A stretch of DNA of 64,000 bases from Viridibacterium sediminicola (GTDB lineage: Bacteria > Pseudomonadota > Gammaproteobacteria > Burkholderiales > Rhodocyclaceae): NCBI RefSeq assembly GCF_039631295.1, contig NZ_JBDIVE010000013.1, forward strand, positions 13,149-77,148, in the 5' to 3' direction. Below the pieces are notes generated by a model that saw only the letters and a list, made by a program, of their open reading frames with translations, did no database searches and was not told the DNA's origin. Numbering within the stretch: the stretch's first letter is position 1; each line of letters starts with the position of its first letter. Below are positions 34,313 to 43,124 of this stretch, piece after piece. The position numbers and the translations under genes are program-made.

Positions 34313-34342
34313 CAAACCCCGTGGCCTTGCTGCGGGGTTTTC
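34313..34342 (+). terminator. intercistronic hairpin with T-run between dctP and dctQ
   Basis: The stem AAACCCC/GGGGTTT encloses a 13-base loop and is followed by TTTTCGG. It lies between the dctP stop and the dctQ ribosome site (GGAGATCGGTA), so partial termination or mRNA processing here would give more DctP than DctQM, as expected for a binding protein. Confidence 0.6.
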
Positions 34343-34353
34343 GGAGATCGGTA

Positions 34354-34848
34354 ATGAATTGGCTTACTGCACTGAATTCCAGGCTATCGCGATGGTCGAT
34401 GTATATCGCCAGCGTCTGCCTGGTCGGCCTAGTGGTCGTCGTCGATTACGGCGTCATCATGCGCTATGGCTTCAATGATGCGCCCCCGTTCATGGAACAG
34501 GTGGCCTTGCTGCTGGTGATCTCGGTGGCCATGTTCGGCGCTTCAGCCGGCGTGCGCGATGCCGGCCACATCGGCGTCGAATCCCTCGTCGGCCTGCTGC
34601 CGGAGCGTCCCAAGTTCTGGGTGGGCGTACTCGCTGGCCTGCTGACCACCGCTTTCGCCGTGATCCTGTTCATCGGCTGCGGCAGCATGGCGCTCAATAC
34701 CTACGAGCACAGCATTCCCATCCTTGGCATTCCCGAAGCGACGCGCTATGTGCCGCCGATGATTGCTGGCGTGCTCATCGTGCTGTTCTCCATCGAGCAT
34801 CTGATTGCCATGTTTACTAAAAAGAAGGTGGTTCCATCATGGCACTGA
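34354..34848 (+). CDS. dctQ: TRAP transporter small permease subunit DctQ
   Basis: A 164-residue membrane protein with four predicted helices (for example SMYIASVCLVGLVVVVDYGVI and FWVGVLAGLLTTAFAVILFI, split patterns). The family region around MRYGFNDAPPFMEQVALLLVISVAMFGAS is conserved. It forms the permease with DctM. ATG 34354 follows GGAGATCGGTA. Its 3' end overlaps the dctM start by 10 bases, so translation is coupled. Confidence 0.9.
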   Translation: MNWLTALNSRLSRWSMYIASVCLVGLVVVVDYGVIMRYGFNDAPPFMEQVALLLVISVAMFGASAGVRDAGHIGVESLVGLLPERPKFWVGVLAGLLTTAFAVILFIGCGSMALNTYEHSIPILGIPEATRYVPPMIAGVLIVLFSIEHLIAMFTKKKVVPSWH

Positions 34849-36191
34849 CCGTACTCTGTCTGGGCTTTATCTTCTTCATCATCGTCGGTGTTCCGGTCGC
34901 CTTCTCGATCGGCCTGGCCTGCCTGCTCACCTATATGGTTGAAGGCCTGCCGCTGAGCACCGCATTCCAGATGATGATCTCCGGGATGAACGCGTTCTCC
35001 TTCCTGGCGATTCCGTTCTTCATCTTCTCCGGCGAGCTGATGCTGCACGGCGGCGTGGCAGACAAGATCGTCAATTTCGCGCGTACCCTGGTCGGCCACT
35101 GGAAAGGCGGCCTCGGCATGGCCAACGTGGTGGCCTGCACGCTGTTCGGTGGCGTCTCCGGCTCGCCGGTGGCCGACACCTCGGCAATGGGCGGCGTGAT
35201 GATCCCGATCATGAAGCGCGAAGGCTACAGCGCCGACTACGCGGTGAACGTCACCACGCACGCCTCGCTGTCCGGCGCGCTGATGCCGACCTCACACAAC
35301 ATGATCATCTACGCCTTCGCGGCGCAGACGGCCGCCGGCATGATCGGCGACCAGGTGATCAAGGGCGTGTCGATCGGTGACCTGATGTTCGCGGGCCTGG
35401 TGCCGGTGTTCTGGATCATGACCTGCTGCCTCTCGGCCGCTTACTACCAGGCCGTCAAGTGCGGCTTCCCCAAGCGCGCCGATGGCACCTCGATGGTCAG
35501 CGTGTTCCCCGGCTGGATGGCGGTTACCCGCTCCCTGGTTGCGGCACTGCCCGGTCTGGCGATCATCGCCATCATCCTGGTCTGCGTGATGGAAGGCATC
35601 GCGACGGCCACCGAAGCGGCGGCGATTGCGGTGACCTACTCGCTGTTCCTGACCGGCGTGCTGTACCGCACCCTGAGCTGGCAAAACCTGCTCAAGGCGC
35701 TGGCCAAAGCGGGCAAGACCACCGGCGTGATCCTGCTGCTGATCGGTGTGTCGAACATGCTGCGCTGGCAAATGGCCTGGCTGGAGATTCCGGAAGCGAT
35801 GTCCGAAGCCCTGCTCTCGGCCACCCATACGCCTTGGCTGATGCTGCTCTACATCAACATCATCCAGGTCTTCCTCGGCATCTTCCTGGACATGGCTGCG
35901 CACATCCTGATCACCGCGCCGCTGTTCCTGCCGCTGGCGATCCAGATGGGTGTCGGTCCGGTGCAATTCGGCATGATGCTGCTGCTCAACTGCGCACTGG
36001 GCCTGGTTCACCCGCCGGTCGGCACGGTGCAGTTCGTCGGTTGCGCGATTGGCGAAGTGTCGATCGGGCAAGTCATGAAGACGGTGTGGCCGTACTACCT
36101 CGCGATCTGGACGGCGATCCAGCTGGTGACCTACGTCCCCTCGTTCTCAACCTGGCTACCCACCCTGATCACCGGGCACGTCGTCCTCTAG
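34839..36191 (+). CDS. dctM: TRAP transporter large permease subunit DctM
   Basis: A 450-residue multi-spanning protein that conducts Na+-coupled substrate transport. Motifs include GVPVAFSIGLACLLTY near the N-terminus, FSGELMLHGGVADKIVNFA, the sodium-site-like GGVSGSPVADTSAMGGVMIP and GLVHPPVGTVQFVGCAIG near the C-terminus. The serine-rich SGSPVAD and the PPVG loops are family hallmarks. It is the last gene of the dctPQM operon and is followed by a strong terminator. Confidence 0.93.
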   Translation: MALTVLCLGFIFFIIVGVPVAFSIGLACLLTYMVEGLPLSTAFQMMISGMNAFSFLAIPFFIFSGELMLHGGVADKIVNFARTLVGHWKGGLGMANVVACTLFGGVSGSPVADTSAMGGVMIPIMKREGYSADYAVNVTTHASLSGALMPTSHNMIIYAFAAQTAAGMIGDQVIKGVSIGDLMFAGLVPVFWIMTCCLSAAYYQAVKCGFPKRADGTSMVSVFPGWMAVTRSLVAALPGLAIIAIILVCVMEGIATATEAAAIAVTYSLFLTGVLYRTLSWQNLLKALAKAGKTTGVILLLIGVSNMLRWQMAWLEIPEAMSEALLSATHTPWLMLLYINIIQVFLGIFLDMAAHILITAPLFLPLAIQMGVGPVQFGMMLLLNCALGLVHPPVGTVQFVGCAIGEVSIGQVMKTVWPYYLAIWTAIQLVTYVPSFSTWLPTLITGHVVL

Positions 36192-36223
36192 CGGAGACGA
36201 AGCAACAAGAACGAAGCAACACA

Positions 36224-36259
36224 AAACGCCGCCGGCATGCAAATGCCGGCGGCGTTTTT
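36224..36259 (+). terminator. rho-independent terminator of dctPQM
   Basis: A 14-bp perfect stem (AACGCCGCCGGCAT with ATGCCGGCGGCGTT), 4-base loop and TTTTT. It begins 33 bases after the dctM stop; with the A-run before it, it may also act on the convergent GntR gene. Confidence 0.92.
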
Positions 36260-36325
36260 ATGTGTAGGTAGCGGGATCAAACCGACAAAGAAAAACGGCA
36301 GCGCATGGCTGCCGTTTCAGACAAT

Positions 36326-37072
36326 TCAGAAAGTGCGGCCTTGCGGCAGATTCGGCCCTTCGAACAGGCGCCGCCGCGCATTGCCCAGATGAAAGCGCAT
36401 CGCCTCAGCGGCATCCATCGACGAACCCTTTTCGATGGCGGTGAGGATTTCGCGGTGCTCGATCTGCACCATCTCGCGCCACACGCGCTCGCGCTCCAGC
36501 GACAGATTGAGCGCCAGACGCATGCCGACACGCATCTGTTCGATGATCAATTCCAGCGCGGTATGGAAGAAAACGTTCTGCGAAGCACGGGCGATGGCCA
36601 GATGGAACTGCAGATCGGCATCGACGTATTGCGCGTTGTTGTCGGCCGCACGGGCGCCCTCGAGCACCTCGAACTGGTTGCGAATCTCCTCCAGATCACG
36701 CGGGGTGCGCAGATCGGCGGCCAGCCCCGCACCGGCCGGCTCCAGCGCCATGCGGAAGGCAAAACAGCGCTGCACGTCGGCAATGCTTTCGATGGCGCCA
36801 AAGCGGCGGATGTTGCGGTCAGGCCGGCGCAGCACATAGCTGCCGGAACCGCGCCGCGAAGCGACCAAGCCGTCAAGGCGTAGACGCGAGAGCGCCTCGC
36901 GCACGGTCGGCCGCGACACGCCGTACTTCTGCGCCAGTTCCGCCTCGGTGGGCAGGCGTGCGCTCTCGGCGTACTCGCCGCTGGACATTGCCTCGATGAT
37001 ACCCGCATAGACGGTATCGACTCTGTTCTTACCGGCGCCTGAGGCTGCCTTATCTGATGCTGTCTCGACCAT
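36326..37072 (-). CDS. GntR family (FadR subfamily) transcriptional regulator
   Basis: A 248-residue regulator. The winged helix-turn-helix is at about 20-85 (LPTEAELAQKYGVSRPTVREALSRL), and the helical FCD ligand-binding domain spans about 95-235, with metal-ligand-like DADLQFHLAIARAS and EHREILTAIEKG. Start ATG follows GGGAGGAACA. It is convergent to dctPQM and is the likely controller of that transporter, repressing it without its organic-acid ligand; this is inferred from position. Confidence 0.88.
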   Translation of the reverse strand: MVETASDKAASGAGKNRVDTVYAGIIEAMSSGEYAESARLPTEAELAQKYGVSRPTVREALSRLRLDGLVASRRGSGSYVLRRPDRNIRRFGAIESIADVQRCFAFRMALEPAGAGLAADLRTPRDLEEIRNQFEVLEGARAADNNAQYVDADLQFHLAIARASQNVFFHTALELIIEQMRVGMRLALNLSLERERVWREMVQIEHREILTAIEKGSSMDAAEAMRFHLGNARRRLFEGPNLPQGRTF

Positions 37073-37308
37073 TGTTCCTCCCTAGGAAGAACCCGTATTC
37101 TGCCCTAGATTCAAGCGCCTGCTTTGATCCTGCGCGTTCGCTTGCCTCAGGTATGGGCCTTCAGCCACAAAAATGGTAGATTCCGGGCGCCCTGCATGAC
37201 AAGGCAAGCGGCAAAACGCCACCCGCCCGACAAGCGCCCTGATGCGCGCCGTGCTGCGTTATGTATTTTGCTCTGGGAATACCTGCTTCAGAACTGAAAC
37301 AGGATAAC

Positions 37309-37393
37309 TGGTGCCGGGAGAGGGACTCGAACCCTCGCGCCTTTCGGCGGCGGATTTTGAATCCGCTGCGTCTACCGATTCCGCCACCCCGGC
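37309..37393 (-). tRNA. tRNA-Leu (anticodon CAA)
   Basis: An 85-base class II tRNA on the minus strand. The acceptor stem GCCGGGG pairs with CTCCCGGC (one G-T), the discriminator is A and CCA is encoded. The D-loop region reads TGGCGGAATCGGTAGACGC, the anticodon stem-loop GCGGA-TTCAAAA-TCCGC gives CAA, a variable arm GCCGAAAGGC follows, and the T-loop is GGGTTCGAGTCCC. It reads UUG codons. Confidence 0.97.
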
Positions 37394-37406
37394 AGGGGGA
37401 GGCCGG

Positions 37407-37435
37407 ATTATCCCTGAAGCGCAGCGCCGCAGCAA
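37407..37435 (-). promoter_or_regulatory. candidate sigma-70 promoter of tRNA-Leu
   Basis: On the minus strand TTGCTG (37430-37435), a 17-base spacer and GATAAT (37407-37412) precede a GC-rich discriminator (CCGGCC) typical of stringently controlled stable RNA promoters. The expected start gives a leader of only about 7 bases before the tRNA 5' end. Confidence 0.55.
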
Positions 37436-37474
37436 GCGGCGCCCGATTGTTTTTTTATACCGTGCAAGAAGCTG

Positions 37475-38530
37475 ATGTCCCTGACCCTAGACGATTTCGA
37501 TTACCACCTGCCACCTGAGCTGATCGCCCAGACCGCCCTCGCCGACCGCGCCGCCTCGCGCCTGCTCGTCGTCCAGAATGATGCGCTGGACGACCGCGTG
37601 TTCCGCGATCTGCCCAGCCTGCTGCGCGCCGGCGACCTGCTGGTGTTCAACGACAGCCGCGTGCTGCATGCCCGCCTGTTCGGCCACAAGGAGAGCGGCG
37701 GCCAGGTCGAGGTGATGATCGAGCGCCCGCTCGGCGACCACGAAGCACTGGCGATGATCCGCGCCAGCAAGTCACCCAAACCCGGCAGCCGCATCCGCCT
37801 GGCCGAAACCTTCGAGGTCGAGGTGCTAGGCCGCGCCGGCGAGTTCTTCCATCTGCGTTTTCCGGCCGACGACACGGCCGTCAATTACATCGAGCGCTTT
37901 GGCAAGCTGCCACTGCCACCCTATATCGAGCACGCCGCCACGGCGGGCGACGAATCGCGCTACCAGACGGTTTATGCGCGCGAACTGGGCAGCGTCGCCG
38001 CACCGACCGCCGGCCTGCACTTTGACGAAGCGCTGTTCGCCGAGCTTGATGCGCTGGGCGTGACGCGCGCCTTTGTCACCCTGCATGTCGGCGCCGGCAC
38101 CTTCCAGCCGGTACGCGAGCACGATCTGTCGCGTCACCAGATGCATCGCGAGCTGTACAGCATTCCAACGGAAACCGTCGCCGCCGTGGCGCGCACGCGT
38201 GCCGCCGGCGGTCGCGTGATCTGCGTCGGCACCACCTCGCTGCGGGCGCTCGAATCGGGCGCACAAACGGGCCAGCTCGTCGCCGGCAGCGCCGAGACCG
38301 GCATCTTCATCATGCCGGGCTACCATTTCCAGGTCGCCGATGCGCTGATCACCAATTTCCACCTGCCCAAATCCACCTTGCTGATGCTGGTCTCGGCACT
38401 GGCCGGCCGCGATACCATCCGCCGCGCCTATGCCCACGCCATCGCCCAGCGTTACCGCTTCTTCAGCTACGGCGATGCGATGTTCCTCGCGGGCCTGAGC
38501 GACAGCCTCACCGAAAGAAAGTCCGCATGA
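37475..38530 (+). CDS. queA: S-adenosylmethionine:tRNA ribosyltransferase-isomerase
   Basis: A 351-residue QueA that converts preQ1 at tRNA position 34 to epoxyqueuosine using the ribosyl part of SAM. The N-terminus FDYHLPPELIAQTALADRAASRLL, the AAPTAGLHF motif with following FVTLHVGAGTFQPV, and the C-terminal NFHLPKSTLLMLVSALAGRD are diagnostic. It begins the cluster queA-tgt-yajC-secD-secF. Its stop overlaps the tgt start by 4 bases (ATGA). It is divergent from the tRNA-Leu gene. Confidence 0.96.
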   Translation: MSLTLDDFDYHLPPELIAQTALADRAASRLLVVQNDALDDRVFRDLPSLLRAGDLLVFNDSRVLHARLFGHKESGGQVEVMIERPLGDHEALAMIRASKSPKPGSRIRLAETFEVEVLGRAGEFFHLRFPADDTAVNYIERFGKLPLPPYIEHAATAGDESRYQTVYARELGSVAAPTAGLHFDEALFAELDALGVTRAFVTLHVGAGTFQPVREHDLSRHQMHRELYSIPTETVAAVARTRAAGGRVICVGTTSLRALESGAQTGQLVAGSAETGIFIMPGYHFQVADALITNFHLPKSTLLMLVSALAGRDTIRRAYAHAIAQRYRFFSYGDAMFLAGLSDSLTERKSA

Positions 38531-39639
38531 AATTCGATCTCCTCAAAACCGACGGCCAGGCCCGTCGCGGCCGCCTGCAACTGGCCCACGGCACGGTGGA
38601 AACACCGGTGTTCATGCCGGTCGGCACCTATGGCACGGTCAAGGCGATGAGCCCTGATGAACTCACCGACATCGGCGCGCAGATCGTGCTCGGCAACACC
38701 TTCCACCTGTGGCTGCGTCCCGGCCTGGAGGTGATGAGCAAGTTCGGCGGCCTGCATGACTTCATGCAATGGAAGAAGCCGATCCTCACCGACTCGGGCG
38801 GCTTCCAGGTGTTCTCGCTGGGCGCGCTGCGCAAGATCACCGAGGAAGGCGTCAAGTTCTCCTCGCCGATCGATGGCCGCAAGCTCTTCCTCACACCCGA
38901 GGAATCGATGCGCATCCAGCACGGCCTCAATTCCGACATCGTGATGATCTTCGACGAATGCACGCCCTACCCGGCCACCCACGAGGAAGCCGCCAAGTCG
39001 ATGCGCATGTCGGCACGCTGGGCACGGCGCTCGCGCGACGCGCATGACACGCTGGGCAACAGCAATGCACTGTTCGGCATCGTGCAGGGCGGCATGTATG
39101 AAGACCTGCGCGATGAATCGCTCGCCGGTCTGGCCGAGATCGGCTTTGACGGCTTTGCAGTCGGCGGCCTGTCGGTGGGCGAGCCCAAGGAAGAGTTCTA
39201 CCGCGTGCTGGCCCACACCGGCCCACGCCTGCCGGCTGACAAGCCGCATTACCTGATGGGCGTCGGCACGCCGGAAGACCTGGTCTATGGCGTCAGCCAG
39301 GGCATCGACATGTTCGACTGCGTGATGCCGACCCGCAACGCGCGCAACGGCTGGCTGTTCACCCAATGGGGCAATCTGAAGATCCGCAATGCCGTGCATC
39401 GCGATGATCCGCGCCCGCTCGACGAGGACTGCGGCTGTTATACCTGCCGTAATTTCTCGCGCGCCTACCTGCACCATCTGGACCGCGCGCAGGAGATGCT
39501 GGGCCCGCGTCTGATGACCATCCACAACCTCTATTACTACCAGCAGCTGATGCGCGAGATCCGTGAAGCCATCGATGCGGATCGTTTTGCGCAATTCGCG
39601 GTCGAATTCGCCGCACGACGCGCCCGTGGTGTGGCCTGA
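38527..39639 (+). CDS. tgt: queuine/preQ1 tRNA-guanine transglycosylase
   Basis: A 370-residue enzyme that swaps guanine 34 for preQ1 in tRNAs with GUN anticodons, the step before QueA. The base-recognition aspartate Asp89 is in TDSGGFQVFSLG. The nucleophilic aspartate lies in FDCVMPTRNARNG near residue 266, and the zinc site is CGCYTCRNFSRAYLHHL. Length matches E. coli Tgt (375). It is translationally coupled to queA. Confidence 0.97.
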   Translation: MKFDLLKTDGQARRGRLQLAHGTVETPVFMPVGTYGTVKAMSPDELTDIGAQIVLGNTFHLWLRPGLEVMSKFGGLHDFMQWKKPILTDSGGFQVFSLGALRKITEEGVKFSSPIDGRKLFLTPEESMRIQHGLNSDIVMIFDECTPYPATHEEAAKSMRMSARWARRSRDAHDTLGNSNALFGIVQGGMYEDLRDESLAGLAEIGFDGFAVGGLSVGEPKEEFYRVLAHTGPRLPADKPHYLMGVGTPEDLVYGVSQGIDMFDCVMPTRNARNGWLFTQWGNLKIRNAVHRDDPRPLDEDCGCYTCRNFSRAYLHHLDRAQEMLGPRLMTIHNLYYYQQLMREIREAIDADRFAQFAVEFAARRARGVA

Positions 39640-39728
39640 CGTCTGTCAAGCACATCGCAGCGCAATAAGTACGAACTGCCCGGCCTGCTATACTCGCCGG
39701 CTTCCGATTGATGTTGCTGGAGTAAAAC

Positions 39729-40064
39729 GTGTTCCTGATCTCTGACGCTGTTGCACAAACCACCGCCGCCGCCGGCGATACCTCAAGCCTGCTGGCTGGC
39801 CCGCTGCCGATGTTGGTGGTCATGGGTCTGGCCATGTATTTCATGATCATTCGCCCGCAATCGAAGCGCGCCAAGGAGCTCAAGGCGCTGATCGACTCGC
39901 TCTCCAAGGGCGACGAAGTGATGACCCAGAGCGGTCTGGCGGGCACCGTTGTCGAAGTGCGTGACAACTTCGTCAAGCTGGAAATCGCCGACAAGGTCGA
40001 AGTGCTGCTGCAAAAGTCCGCCGTGGCCGCCGTCCTGCCCAAGGGCACGCTGAAGTCCGTGTGA
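39729..40064 (+). CDS. yajC: Sec translocon accessory subunit YajC
   Basis: A 111-residue single-span membrane protein. The transmembrane helix is at about residues 22-45 (LLAGPLPMLVVMGLAMYFMIIRPQ), followed by the family motif RPQSKRAKELKALIDSLSKGDEVMTQSGLAGTV. It starts at GTG with GGAG nine bases upstream. It is part of the SecDF-YajC complex that assists SecYEG. About 90 bases separate it from tgt. Confidence 0.94.
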   Translation: MFLISDAVAQTTAAAGDTSSLLAGPLPMLVVMGLAMYFMIIRPQSKRAKELKALIDSLSKGDEVMTQSGLAGTVVEVRDNFVKLEIADKVEVLLQKSAVAAVLPKGTLKSV

Positions 40065-40137
40065 GCGCGCCGGGCCGTCCAGCATCGCGCTGGCACGGCC
40101 CTTCGTCTCTGCCCTCCCCTCTCATTCCTCGCTCACC

Positions 40138-41982
40138 ATGAATCGTTATCCGCTCTGGAAGAACCTGTCGATCCTGCTGGTGCTGATCGTCGGTCTGCTC
40201 TACACCTTGCCGAACTTCTTCGGCGAAGTGCCTGCCGTGCAGGTGTCCTCAAGCCGCGCCACCGTCAAGATCGATGCCGCAGTCGAGACACGCGTGCTCG
40301 ACGCACTCAACCAGGCGGGTATCAAGAACACCGGCAGCCTGCGTGACGAGACCAGCCTGCGCGTACGCTTCAGCGACACGGATACCCAGCTCAAGGCGCG
40401 CGACCTGATCGAGCACACGCTCAATCCGGACCCCAAGGACACCAGCTACGTCGTTGCGCTCAACCTGCTGTCGGCCAGCCCGCGCTGGATGACTTCGATC
40501 AACGCGCTGCCGATGTACCTTGGCCTGGACTTGCGCGGCGGCGTGCACTTCCTGCTGCAAGTGGACATGAACGGTGCGCTGACCAAGCGCCTGGACGCCA
40601 CCTCGGCCGACCTGCGCACCCTGCTGCGTGAGAAAGACATCCGCCAGGGCGGCATCCGCCGCGATGGCATCACGCTGACGATCCGCTTCGCCGATGCCGC
40701 CGCACGCCAGAAAGCGCGCTACGCGATCAGCGACAACCACCCAGACCTGACCCTCAGCGAACGCAGCGAAGGCAACGACCAGCTGCTCATCGCCAGCCTC
40801 TCGCCGACCGAACAAAAGCGCATCCAGGACGAGGCGATCAAGCAGAACATCACCACCCTGCACAACCGCGTCAATGAACTGGGCGTAGCTGAACCGGTGA
40901 TCCAGCAGCAAGGCGCCGACCGCATCGTCGTCGAACTGCCCGGCGTGCAAGACGTGGGTAAGGCCAAGGACCTGATCGGCCGTACCGCCACGCTGGAAGT
41001 GCGTCTGGTGCAGGAAGGCGCGGACCTGAGCGACCCCTCGTTGTCGGGCGCCGAGAGCTTCCCGGAAATCCGTGATGGCGTGAGCTACCCGGTGTTCGTC
41101 AAGAAGCAGGTGGTGCTCACCGGCGACCGCTTCGTCGGCGCCGGCGCCAGCTTCGACAGCAATCAGAACCCCGCCGTGTCGGTGCAACTGGATGCCGCCG
41201 GCGGCCGCATCATGCGCCAGGTCACGCGTGAGAACATCAAGAAGCGCATGGCCATCCTGCTGTTCGAAAAGGGCAAGGGCGAAGCCATCTCGGTGGCCAC
41301 CATCCAGAGCGAGTTCGGCAACCGCTTCGAGATCACCGGCCAGTTCTCCACCGAAGAGACCAACCGCCTGGGCATCCTGATCCGCTCCGGCTCGCTGGCT
41401 GCGCCGATGGACATCATCGAAGAGCGCACCATCGGCCCGAGCCTGGGTGCTGACAACATCAAGAAGGGCTACGAATCGACGCTGTGGGGCTTTGTCGCCA
41501 TCGCCGTGTTCATGTGCTTCTACTACATGCTGTTCGGCCTGATCTCGACGCTGGCGCTGGGCGCCAACCTGCTGCTACTGGTCGCCCTCCTGTCGATGCT
41601 GCAAGCGACGCTGACCCTGCCGGGTATCGCCGCTATCGCGCTGGCACTGGGGATGGCCATCGACTCCAACGTGCTGATCAATGAACGCATCCGCGAAGAA
41701 CTGCGCAACGGCGCCAGCCCGCAAGCGGCGATCAACGCCGGTTACGAACGCGCCTTCGGCACCATTCTGGACTCCAACGTCACCACGCTGATCGCCGGCC
41801 TGGCGCTGTGGATCTTCGGTTCCGGTCCGGTACGCGGCTTCGCGACGGTGCACGTGCTGGGCATCCTGACCTCGATGTTCAGCGCGGTGTTCGTCTCGCG
41901 CATGATCACCAACTTCGTCTACGGCCGCCGCCGCAAGCTCGACAAGCTCGCGATCGGTCAAATCTGGAAGGCCGGCGCCTGA
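40138..41982 (+). CDS. secD: protein translocase subunit SecD
   Basis: A 614-residue RND-related membrane protein that uses the proton gradient to help protein export. It has an N-terminal helix (about 8-26), a large periplasmic region with the D1 motif LGLDLRGGVHFLLQVDM, and five C-terminal helices. The D4 region LGMAIDSNVLINERIREEL and IGPSLGADNIKKG are diagnostic. Length is similar to E. coli SecD (615). secF follows after 21 bases with its own GGGAGA site. Confidence 0.97.
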   Translation: MNRYPLWKNLSILLVLIVGLLYTLPNFFGEVPAVQVSSSRATVKIDAAVETRVLDALNQAGIKNTGSLRDETSLRVRFSDTDTQLKARDLIEHTLNPDPKDTSYVVALNLLSASPRWMTSINALPMYLGLDLRGGVHFLLQVDMNGALTKRLDATSADLRTLLREKDIRQGGIRRDGITLTIRFADAAARQKARYAISDNHPDLTLSERSEGNDQLLIASLSPTEQKRIQDEAIKQNITTLHNRVNELGVAEPVIQQQGADRIVVELPGVQDVGKAKDLIGRTATLEVRLVQEGADLSDPSLSGAESFPEIRDGVSYPVFVKKQVVLTGDRFVGAGASFDSNQNPAVSVQLDAAGGRIMRQVTRENIKKRMAILLFEKGKGEAISVATIQSEFGNRFEITGQFSTEETNRLGILIRSGSLAAPMDIIEERTIGPSLGADNIKKGYESTLWGFVAIAVFMCFYYMLFGLISTLALGANLLLLVALLSMLQATLTLPGIAAIALALGMAIDSNVLINERIREELRNGASPQAAINAGYERAFGTILDSNVTTLIAGLALWIFGSGPVRGFATVHVLGILTSMFSAVFVSRMITNFVYGRRRKLDKLAIGQIWKAGA

Positions 41983-42003
41983 CAAGGCGGCGGGAGAGAA
42001 ACC

Positions 42004-42942
42004 ATGGAATTTTTCCGCATCCACAAAGACATCCCGTTCATGAAACGGGCCCTGGTCTTCAACGTCATCTCGTTGGCGACCTTCATTCTGGCGGTGGCCT
42101 TCATCCTCATCCGCGGCCTGCATTACTCGGTGGAATTCACCGGCGGCACGGTGATGGAGGTGGCCTACCAGGAAGCGCCGCAGCTCGATTCGCTGCGCGG
42201 CGCGCTCAACCAGATCGGCTACCCCGATGCGCTGGTGCAGAACTTCGGCACCTCGCGTGACATCATCATCCGCGTGCCCAACCGCGCCGATGAAAGCTCG
42301 GCCAAGGTCTCGGACAAGATCATGGCCAGCATCAAGGCGGCAAGCAGCGGCCACCCCGAGCTGCGCAGCGTGTCCTTCGTCGGCCCGCAGGTCGGCAAGG
42401 AGCTGGCGCAGGACGGTTCGATGGCCCTGCTGGTGGTGGTGGTCGGCATCATGATCTACCTCGCCCTGCGCTTCGAATGGCGCTTCGCGCTGTCAGCAAT
42501 CATCGCCAACCTGCATGACGTGGTGATCATCGTCGGCTTCTTTGCACTGTTCCAGTGGGAGTTCTCGCTACCGGTGCTGGCCGCCATCCTGGCCGTGCTG
42601 GGGTACTCGGTGAATGAATCGGTGGTGGTCTTCGACCGCGTGCGCGAAACCTTCAAGAACAGCCGCATGCGCGCCCTCAGCGTACCCGAAGTGCTCGACC
42701 ACGCCATCACCAGCACCATCTCGCGGACCATCATCACCCACGGTTGTACGCTGATGATGGTGCTGTCGATGTTCTTCTTCGGCGGCCCGACCCTGCACTA
42801 CTTCTCGCTGGCCCTGGCCATCGGCATCTGCTTCGGCATCTACTCCTCGGTGCTGGTCGCCAGCCCGCTGGTGATGTGGCTGGGCGTGTCGCGCGAGCAG
42901 TTCATCAAGCCGGTCAAAAAGAAAGAAGAAGCCGTCGTCTGA
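42004..42942 (+). CDS. secF: protein translocase subunit SecF
   Basis: A 312-residue partner of SecD with six membrane helices. The first periplasmic motif is VEFTGGTVMEVAY, and the C-terminal half has LGYSVNESVVVFDRVRETFKN and LDHAITSTISRTIITHGCTLM. RBS GGGAGAGAAACC precedes the ATG. It is followed by a strong terminator, which closes the queA-tgt-yajC-secD-secF unit. Confidence 0.97.
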   Translation: MEFFRIHKDIPFMKRALVFNVISLATFILAVAFILIRGLHYSVEFTGGTVMEVAYQEAPQLDSLRGALNQIGYPDALVQNFGTSRDIIIRVPNRADESSAKVSDKIMASIKAASSGHPELRSVSFVGPQVGKELAQDGSMALLVVVVGIMIYLALRFEWRFALSAIIANLHDVVIIVGFFALFQWEFSLPVLAAILAVLGYSVNESVVVFDRVRETFKNSRMRALSVPEVLDHAITSTISRTIITHGCTLMMVLSMFFFGGPTLHYFSLALAIGICFGIYSSVLVASPLVMWLGVSREQFIKPVKKKEEAVV

Positions 42943-42970
42943 GCCCACGCTCCGACGCAGCACTGCACAG

Positions 42971-43004
42971 ATCGGCCACCGCATCATCGGTGGCCGATTT
43001 TTTT
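42971..43004 (+). terminator. rho-independent terminator after secF
   Basis: An 11-bp perfect stem (ATCGGCCACCG with CGGTGGCCGAT) with a 6-base loop, followed by TTTTTTT. It lies about 28 bases after the secF stop. Confidence 0.93.
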
Positions 43005-43124
43005 GCCACCCGCAGCAGCGAACAATCCTCCGTATTTCTTGCCTGATCCTCCAATCTGCACGCCATATTCAGGACAAACCATGCGCTGCCGATTACATTG
43101 GCAAGGGCTGATCACGGAGGCGAC

